A DNA stretch of 64,000 nt, taken from NCBI GenBank assembly GCA_944387865.1, contig CALXGN010000004.1, positions 94,659-158,658 of the forward strand. Direction: 5' to 3'. This document shows positions 59,415 through 64,000 of this stretch, piece after piece. The notes under the pieces were generated by a model. The model was not told where the DNA came from, made no database searches, and saw only the letters and a program-made list of their open reading frames with translations. Source of the stretch: Scatomorpha stercorigallinarum (lineage in GTDB: Bacteria; Bacillota; Clostridia; Oscillospirales; Oscillospiraceae). The position numbers and the translations under genes were made by a program. Every line of letters begins with the position of its first letter. The stretch's first letter is position 1.

Positions 59415-59444
59415 AACGCCCCGGGTGCGCGCCCGGGGCGTTTT
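59415..59444 (+). terminator. Terminator of the glyS-LTA-nadE operon
   Basis: AACGCCCCGGG and CCCGGGGCGTT form an 11-bp stem with a six-base loop, followed by T residues. Confidence 0.9.
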
Positions 59445-59482
59445 CCTGCGCGCGGCGCGGTGAAAAAATATGCCGCGCATGG

Positions 59483-59511
59483 TTGCATTTTGCCCGCGCA
59501 TCTGATATCAT
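59483..59511 (+). promoter_or_regulatory. Sigma-A promoter of the MATE gene
   Basis: TTGCAT (59483-59488) and TATCAT (59506-59511) are separated by 17 bases, 60 bases before the TTG start. Confidence 0.8.
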
Positions 59512-59570
59512 TGCCTGCGCGCCAAACGAGAGGGGCACATATTTTCAATACCGATGCAGGGTGACTTAAA

Positions 59571-60968
59571 TTGGACCGCGATAAAACCTTAGACATGTGC
59601 AACGGCCCGCTGCTGGGCAAGCTGCTGGTGTTCTCCGTCCCGCTGATGCTCTCGGGCATCCTGCAGCTGCTGTTCAACGCGGCGGACATCATCGTCGTCG
59701 GCCGCTATACGGGCACCGGCGCCATGGCCGCCGTGGGCTCCACCAGCTCGCTGAACAACCTGATAGTCAACATGTTCATGGGCCTTTCCGCCGGCGGCAG
59801 CGTGGTGGTGGCCCAATATTACGGCATGAAGGCCTGGAAGGACGTGGGCGACACGGTGCACACGGCGATGCTGCTGGGCCTGGTGACGGGCGTGGCCATG
59901 CTCTTCGCCGGCATGTTCCTTGCGCGGCCGCTGCTGGTGCTGATGGGCACCACGGAGGACGTCATCGACCAGGCCGTGCTCTATATGCGCATCGTCTTTG
60001 CCGGGATGCCGGCGCTGATGGTGTACGACTTCGGCGCGGGCATACTGCGCGCCATCGGGGACACCAGGCGGCCGCTCTTTTTCCTCTTCTGCGGCGGCGT
60101 CATCAACGTGGGGCTCAATCTGTTCTTCGTCATCGTATTCAACATGGGCGTGGCCGGCGTTGCCATAGGCACCGTCATGAGCCAGCTCATCTCCGCCGTG
60201 CTCACCGTCCGCTGCCTGATGCGCAGCGGCACCGCCTGCCGGCTGGAGCTGCGCGCGCTGCGCATCGACCGCCACAAGCTGGGGCGCATACTGCGCGTGG
60301 GCGTGCCCACAGGCATCCAGAGCGTGGTGTTCAACATCTCCAACGTCCTCATCCAGGCGGCGGTGAACTCCTTCAAGTCCTCCGCCATCGTGGCGGCAAA
60401 TACCGCCGCCAGCAACATCGAGGGCTTTGTCTACACGGCGATGAACTCCTTTTACCAGGCGTCCATCACCTTCACCAGCCAGAACGTGGGCGCGCACAAG
60501 GTCGAGCGCATTAAGCCCATCCTCTGGTGGAGCCTGCTCTGCTCCACGGTGGCTGGCTGCACCCTGGGCGCGTTGGCCGTGCTCTTCGGCGAGCAGCTGC
60601 TGGGCATCTACACGCCGGGCGACGCGGAGGTCATCTCCTACGGCCTTGTGCGGCTGCGGCTCATCTGCCTTACATACTTCACCTGCGGCCTGATGGACGT
60701 CACCTGCGGCTCCATACGCGGCCTGGGCCCCTCCGTGACGCCCACGCTCGTCACCCTGGCGGGCGCCTGCGGGCTGCGCATCGTCTGGATCTACACCATC
60801 TTCGCCGCGGACCGCACGCTGTTCACGCTCTATCTATCCTACCCCGTGAGCTGGGTGGTGTCCTTCATCGCCAACATGGTGTGCTTCGTCATCTTCTTCC
60901 GCAACTGGAAGCGCCGCGTGGAGGAGTCCCAGCTGGCGGCGCCGGCCATAGAGGCGCACGGAGTATAA
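59571..60968 (+). CDS. MATE-family multidrug/toxin exporter
   Basis: The 465-residue membrane protein has twelve helices in two homologous halves, each with a MATE signature (LGKLLVFSVPLMLSGILQLLFNAADIIVVGRY; later NISNVLIQAAVNSFKSSAIVAANTAA). It exchanges Na+ or H+ for drugs or metabolites. A TTG start at 59571 is used because AGGGTGA lies eight bases upstream. An ATG at 59595 (MCNGPLLGKLL) is an alternative. Monocistronic, between a promoter and a strong terminator. Confidence 0.93.
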   Translation: MDRDKTLDMCNGPLLGKLLVFSVPLMLSGILQLLFNAADIIVVGRYTGTGAMAAVGSTSSLNNLIVNMFMGLSAGGSVVVAQYYGMKAWKDVGDTVHTAMLLGLVTGVAMLFAGMFLARPLLVLMGTTEDVIDQAVLYMRIVFAGMPALMVYDFGAGILRAIGDTRRPLFFLFCGGVINVGLNLFFVIVFNMGVAGVAIGTVMSQLISAVLTVRCLMRSGTACRLELRALRIDRHKLGRILRVGVPTGIQSVVFNISNVLIQAAVNSFKSSAIVAANTAASNIEGFVYTAMNSFYQASITFTSQNVGAHKVERIKPILWWSLLCSTVAGCTLGALAVLFGEQLLGIYTPGDAEVISYGLVRLRLICLTYFTCGLMDVTCGSIRGLGPSVTPTLVTLAGACGLRIVWIYTIFAADRTLFTLYLSYPVSWVVSFIANMVCFVIFFRNWKRRVEESQLAAPAIEAHGV

Positions 60969-60989
60969 ATAACGCGCCCGAACTCCCCC

Positions 60990-61026
60990 AGGAGCGGCAC
61001 GGCCCTAGCCCGTGCCGCTCCTTTTT
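60990..61026 (+). terminator. MATE terminator
   Basis: AGGAGCGGCACGG and CCGTGCCGCTCCT form a 13-bp perfect stem with a seven-base loop followed by TTTT. Confidence 0.93.
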
Positions 61027-61182
61027 GCAGCCAAAAACGAGCAGAGCGGGCTTTGCGCAGATGTGGGTCGTGTTGACAAAAAGACACCCAGCATTACAAA
61101 TAGAAAACCAACTGCGCGACCCAGCGCAGCGGGTCGCAGTTGAGAAGAAGCCGCGACAGAATGAGTGAGAGGTGACTTTTGC
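61027..61182. other. Gene-free junction before the tRNA remnant
   Basis: One stem-loop with AACTGCGCGACC/GGGTCGCAGTT arms lies at about 61110-61142. No gene is evident. It is probably the original flank of the tRNA-Leu locus. Confidence 0.5.
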
Positions 61183-61219
61183 AAAAAGTCGCCGCGGACG
61201 ATATGCCGTCCGCGGCGAC
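61183..61219 (-). terminator. tRNA-Leu terminator (left behind)
   Basis: On the minus strand GTCGCCGCGGACG and CGTCCGCGGCGAC form a 13-bp perfect stem with a six-base loop, followed by TTTTT. It lies one base beyond the encoded CCA of the tRNA fragment, as expected for the original tRNA-Leu transcription unit. Confidence 0.88.
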
Positions 61220-61220
61220 G

Positions 61221-61275
61221 TGGTGCCGGTGACGGGGGTCGAACCCGTACATCCTTGCGGATATGGGATTTTAAG
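61221..61275 (-). pseudogene. 3' fragment of tRNA-Leu: attachment site of the mobile element
   Basis: Read on the minus strand there is part of the anticodon loop (CTTAAAA, anticodon TAA), the 3' anticodon-stem strand TCCCA, a leucine-type variable arm TATCCGCAAGGATGT, T arm ACGGGTTCGACCCCCGT, acceptor strand CACCGGC, discriminator A and encoded CCA. The 5' half is missing and A+T-rich sequence follows at 61276. This is the usual sign of integration into a tRNA gene: the displaced 3' half marks one element end, with the intact tRNA expected at the other end, outside the window. Confidence 0.85.
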
Positions 61276-61540
61276 TTTTCAAAATGTAATAGAAGCTATC
61301 GGAACGGAGTGGACTCAAAAGGAAGCTACAGCTTCAAAAAATCAAGGAAAATCAAGCACTTATGGTTCTTGACGGTGAAAAAGTCAGTGATATTGAGCCT
61401 TATCACAAATCAGCATTTTTTCATATCCAAATAGGACTTGGAGGGATGTTGGAGGGATGCTGTAGCCCATGTAACAAACAATTCATTTTTCATTTGCTGT
61501 TGATTTTCAAAAATCTAATTTGTATTCATTGGAGGTAAAA
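61276..61540 (+). other. A+T-rich left end of the element, no gene
   Basis: The stretch has several A+T-rich blocks and a direct repeat of GGAGGGATG at about 61441-61460. Short frames here lack ribosome-binding sites. It probably holds integrase- or excisionase-binding sites. Confidence 0.5.
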
Positions 61541-62428
61541 GTGCTGGCAGATGGAGCACGAGAAACTGTAGTTTCCATTCCGTTAAATAGGCTGCATCCG
61601 TTCAAGGGCTACGGCTCTATGCCGCGTCAGCCTTATCAGGTGCGGGACGATGACCCGGTCATGCAGCAGATAGCGGCGACGGTCAGGGAGCGCGGCGTCA
61701 GACAGCCGGGGCTTGTGCGGCCAGACCCGGAGGGCGGCTACGAGATAGTCGCCGGGCACCGGCGCTTCCGCGCGTGCGAGCTGGCAGGCTTGGACGCCAT
61801 GCCCGTCATCGTGCGCGACATGAGCGACGAGGAAGCTGTCGCCGAGCTCGTATGCAGCAATATCCAGCGCGAGAACGTGCTCCCCAGCGAGCGCGCGTGG
61901 GCGTACAAGATGTATCTGGAGGCAGCGAAACGCCAAGGTGCGCGGACAGATTTAACTTCGCCGCAATTTGCGGCGAAGTTCCGAAGCGACGATGAAGTGG
62001 CGAAAACGCTCGGCATCAGCGGCGACACTTTGCGGCGCGTGGCGTCCCTGACGGCACTTGTCCCCGCGCTGCTGGACATGGTGGACAACAGGCAGATCGG
62101 CGTCTCGACGGCGTATGAGCTTACCGCGCTGCGTCATGATGAGCAGACCATGTTGCTCGACGCGATGGACAGCGAACAGGCCACGCCGTCGCTGTCACAG
62201 GCGCAACGGTTGAAGCAGTTTTCGCAGCGCGGCGAGCTGGACGTCGCTGTCATGCGCGCCATCATGTCGGAGGAAAAGAAAGAGGTCGAGCGCGTCACGC
62301 TCAAAGGCGACACGCTGCGCAAATACTTCCCAGCCTCGTACACACCGAAGCGCATGGAGGAGACTATTATCAAGCTGCTGGAACAGTGGCAGAAGCAGCA
62401 AAAGCGACGGCGGGAGGCTGAGAGGTGA
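61541..62428 (+). CDS. parB: ParB/RepB-family partition protein
   Basis: This 295-residue protein uses a GTG start at 61541, five bases after GGAGG. A TTG at 61520 is in frame but lies before that site. ParB motifs: QIAATVRERGVRQPGLVRPD, the nucleotide-binding IVAGHRRFRACELAG and ELVCSNIQRENVLPSERAWAY. A central HTH (DEVAKTLGISGDTLRRVASL) follows, then a basic C-terminal helix. No parA is visible. On integrative elements such proteins help maintain the excised circular form or regulate transfer. Confidence 0.92.
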   Translation: MLADGARETVVSIPLNRLHPFKGYGSMPRQPYQVRDDDPVMQQIAATVRERGVRQPGLVRPDPEGGYEIVAGHRRFRACELAGLDAMPVIVRDMSDEEAVAELVCSNIQRENVLPSERAWAYKMYLEAAKRQGARTDLTSPQFAAKFRSDDEVAKTLGISGDTLRRVASLTALVPALLDMVDNRQIGVSTAYELTALRHDEQTMLLDAMDSEQATPSLSQAQRLKQFSQRGELDVAVMRAIMSEEKKEVERVTLKGDTLRKYFPASYTPKRMEETIIKLLEQWQKQQKRRREAER

Positions 62429-62440
62429 GCTCGCTTCTGC

Positions 62441-62469
62441 TTGAAATGGCAGAGGGTTCCTCCTATAAT
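62441..62469 (+). promoter_or_regulatory. Sigma-A promoter of the HEPN-like gene
   Basis: TTGAAA (62441-62446) and TATAAT (62464-62469) are 17 bases apart, just after the parB stop. Start of transcription near 62476 gives a leader of about 44 bases with a small AAGCA/TGCTT hairpin. Confidence 0.85.
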
Positions 62470-62519
62470 TAAGGTCGTAAGCATTTAATTGCTTTACCCG
62501 ATATAGGAGGGCGTACAAC

Positions 62520-63044
62520 GTGAGTAGTTATTTCACACTGACTCTCATATCTGATGACCATTCTCAACTATGGGATGACGCATATTTCTTCCTGTCAAAA
62601 TCATGTGAAACTGAGCGACTGCCTGATGACTGGTATGCCGGTGCATACGCCAGAGCAAGTGTCATGTTATCTGCGGCTGCCTTTGAATCAAGCTGTGCTC
62701 ACATTTTCACCAAAGTCAATTCGGCGGGCGAAGCCGTGCCTGATAGAGAATTTTCTAGAGGAGGTCTTTTAAGATCCATACGCAGAGAACTTACAAATCG
62801 GGGCTTTCAAACAATAGACATTACCGAGCCGTATTGGATAAGTCTTCAATCAGACGCTTTAGACATTAGGAATGGATATGCACATGGCAAAAATGAGCAG
62901 AAAGAACTTTTCGCTGACAGTAAAGGAGCCGTTGAAATTGCTCTCAGATTGCTCGACGTCACCAAGAGGATCTACTCTTTGGCAAAAAGAGATACACAAT
63001 GGATAGATGAATGCTGCAAGGAATTTGCTCCATTAGCAGTATGA
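62520..63044 (+). CDS. HEPN-like cargo protein
   Basis: The 174-residue, A+T-rich gene has a GTG start eight bases after GGAGGG. The protein is helical: ASVMLSAAAFESSCAHIFTKV is the first long helix pair, and the C-terminal half has DALDIRNGYAHGKNEQ with the R-N-x-x-x-H signature of HEPN domains (Arg and His of the RNase motif), then EIALRLLDVTKRI. HEPN proteins of this size act as RNases, often toxins or defence factors, with or without an antitoxin. No partner gene of the MNT type is next to it. Its own promoter and terminator isolate it from its neighbours. Confidence 0.72.
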   Translation: MSSYFTLTLISDDHSQLWDDAYFFLSKSCETERLPDDWYAGAYARASVMLSAAAFESSCAHIFTKVNSAGEAVPDREFSRGGLLRSIRRELTNRGFQTIDITEPYWISLQSDALDIRNGYAHGKNEQKELFADSKGAVEIALRLLDVTKRIYSLAKRDTQWIDECCKEFAPLAV

Positions 63045-63065
63045 TTGATTCTAAATTTACACCAC

Positions 63066-63088
63066 AAGCCGGGATTCCCGGCTTTTTT
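63066..63088 (+). terminator. Terminator of the HEPN-like gene
   Basis: AAGCCGGG, an ATT loop and CCCGGCTT are followed by TTTT. It closes the gene as a self-contained unit. Confidence 0.85.
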
Positions 63089-63097
63089 CATTGGGGG

Positions 63098-63712
63098 GTG
63101 ATTCTATCGTACCATTACAAACCCGAGGATATAGCCTGCGAATACTGCGCCGAGTGGCAGCATCGGAAGTGTCAGGCTGTGGGTTGCCCGTGGCTCGCCG
63201 AGCGTATTGAGGCGGGAGTGGTCAGCTACGCTGCCGCCGTGCGCGGGCTGTTCGGAGGCATCACAGACGAGGCGTTTATCCGGCGGCTCGGGCAGCTTGT
63301 GCTGCACTTCCGCGGCTCGCTCTGGCTCAGCGCCGAGCACGAATTTAATACCCGCCTGCTGCTGAAAAGCGTGGGCTATCAAGCGTGGAGAAATCCACGC
63401 TTTTTTGCTGTCTTGTACCTGCTCGGCTCAAATCGTGGGCTGCTCAAACGGTCGTGGAACGCCTGTATGCCAGGCGGCTTTGAGCCGATGTTCATGGTCA
63501 TGCGCGGCGTGTCCGAGCACGACTATACGCTCATCCAGGCGGCAAAGGCGCTCACGTGCGGTGGGCTGGGACTGACGCTCTATGACCTTGCCGATGCTGA
63601 GATTGTTGACGATGAGGAGTTTCGGCTCATCATCCACGCCTTGCTCATAGCCAACTACGGTGCTGACGTTCTGAAGTTAGGAGGAAACACAAATGGCGGT
63701 ATTCCGTATTGA
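63098..63712 (+). CDS. Conserved mobile-element protein of unknown function
   Basis: This protein of about 204 residues contains a Cys-rich start (EDIACEYCAEWQHRKCQAVGCPW), then helical segments with YAAAVRGLFGG, LVLHFRGSLWLSAEHEF and MVMRGVSEHDYTLIQAAKAL. Proteins of this kind recur on integrative elements of gut Firmicutes, without a known role. The start is uncertain: GTG at 63098 is adopted as the first codon of a plausible protein start, but the ribosome-binding site is poor. The Cys pattern might bind zinc or iron. Its stop overlaps the next gene by 20 bases. Confidence 0.72.
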   Translation: MILSYHYKPEDIACEYCAEWQHRKCQAVGCPWLAERIEAGVVSYAAAVRGLFGGITDEAFIRRLGQLVLHFRGSLWLSAEHEFNTRLLLKSVGYQAWRNPRFFAVLYLLGSNRGLLKRSWNACMPGGFEPMFMVMRGVSEHDYTLIQAAKALTCGGLGLTLYDLADAEIVDDEEFRLIIHALLIANYGADVLKLGGNTNGGIPY

Positions 63713-64000
63713 GAAAAACAGCGACTTCACCATCATGCCGAACTATCCGTTCCGGGATATGCGGCTGTCATTCAAGGGACGCGGGCTGCTCGGCACCATG
63801 CTCACCCTGCGCGACGATTGGGACTACACTCTCGCGGGCCTGACCGCAATCTCGCCGCACGGCAAGAGCTATGTCTCCACCGGCCTCAATGAGCTGGAAC
63901 AGCTCGGGTATCTTGAGCGCCGCCAGCTCCGCGACGAGCAGGGGCGCTTCATTGACACCGAGTACGTCATCTACGAGGTGCCGCGTTCCATTAAACCGAC
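63693..64000 (+). CDS. Replication-initiator-like HTH protein (partial)
   Basis: The visible N-terminal 102 residues start at the ATG at 63693 after AGGAGG. Sequence features: FRIEKNSDFTIMPNYPFRDM, SFKGRGLLGTMLTLRDDWDY and a winged-helix section (LTAISPHGKSYVSTGLNELEQ, LGYLERRQL). This fits the DNA-binding domain of element-encoded replication initiators or helix-turn-helix proteins common on gut Firmicutes elements. The gene continues beyond the window. Confidence 0.8.
   Translation, partial: MAVFRIEKNSDFTIMPNYPFRDMRLSFKGRGLLGTMLTLRDDWDYTLAGLTAISPHGKSYVSTGLNELEQLGYLERRQLRDEQGRFIDTEYVIYEVPRSIKP

Larger units (their letters stand above)
61276..64000. mobile_element. Integrative element, left end (continues past the window)
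   Basis: From the tRNA-Leu fragment onward the base composition drops in places, and the genes are of mobile-element type: parB, a HEPN-like cargo gene, a conserved element gene with CEYC/CxxxxCP motifs and a replication-initiator-like gene with overlapping stop/start. This order recalls integrative conjugative elements of gut Firmicutes. Integrase and conjugation genes are not in the window, so whether it is conjugative is not shown. Confidence 0.8.

Noticed and set aside
61165..61434. Short coding frame across the tRNA-Leu fragment
   Set aside because: It covers a tRNA remnant and has no good start site or family features.
62459..62510. CCTCCTATA/TATAGGAGG inverted repeat as an RBS-sequestering hairpin for the HEPN-like gene
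   Set aside because: The left arm overlaps the -10 box, so transcripts from that promoter would not contain it; it could only act on read-through from parB.

Overview
The window is a G+C-rich chromosome segment from a spore-forming Gram-positive anaerobe, most likely a gut clostridium of the Oscillospirales (Ruminococcaceae/Oscillospiraceae type). The evidence is the yabP-yabQ-divIC-S1 sporulation/division cluster, a lipoteichoic-acid-synthase-like protein, a class A PBP, NADP-type glutamate dehydrogenase, a lysine riboswitch, consensus sigma-A promoters, strong GGAGG ribosome-binding sites and CCA-encoding tRNA genes. Species was not determined.

Layout. 1-9.1 kb: end of an unknown gene, a repeat-rich spacer, a PepSY-like membrane protein, a two-component system, an SGNH hydrolase, a GNAT acetyltransferase, an NlpC/P60 cell-wall hydrolase, a PBP1A-type synthase, and small BofC-like and DUF1292 proteins. 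9.1-12.6 kb: a terminator-ended candidate structured RNA, a palindromic repeat, then a GH13 amylase, a sugar O-acetyltransferase and a nitrilase-family amidohydrolase. 12.7-16 kb: a lysine riboswitch in front of a three-gene amino-acid ABC importer. 17-26.5 kb: a six-gene phosphosignalling operon (FHA, PP2C, PP2C, protease-FHA, kinase-CAP, kinase-repeat ectodomain), the most striking part of the window. 26.5-33.8 kb: an HTH-like protein, a MerR-RDD membrane fusion, an XRE regulator, and clpB behind a ribbon-helix-helix protein. 34-43 kb: a DUF559 nuclease beside a repeat, cytidine deaminase, thiamine pyrophosphokinase, the yabP cluster, rhomboid/RluA/macro genes, an anion transporter and a GGDEF protein. 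43-47 kb: tRNA-Tyr and tRNA-Thr, gdhA, an ECF S component with coaX, and an FNT channel. 47-61 kb: two repeat islands around an XRE protein with six exact 29-residue repeats, a TfoX-like protein, hibernation factor, a membrane LRR protein, an M29 aminopeptidase, glyS, an LTA-synthase-like gene, nadE and a MATE exporter. 61.2-64 kb: the left end of an integrated mobile element, starting at a 3' fragment of tRNA-Leu and carrying parB, a HEPN-like cargo gene with its own promoter and terminator, a conserved element gene and a replication-initiator-like gene cut by the window end.

How the genes fit together. The FHA/PP2C/kinase operon has everything needed for reversible Ser/Thr phosphorylation read by FHA domains, with sensory or adhesive parts outside the membrane. 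Three of its proteins start with similar Cys-x-x-Cys zinc ribbons. The LRR membrane protein at 50.2-52.6 kb has the same inside-out architecture and may belong to the same signalling style. Lysine uptake is placed under lysine control by the riboswitch. The ECF S component is co-transcribed with pantothenate kinase, which suggests pantothenate uptake. The long gene-free stretches are mostly filled by two families of dispersed palindromic repeats.
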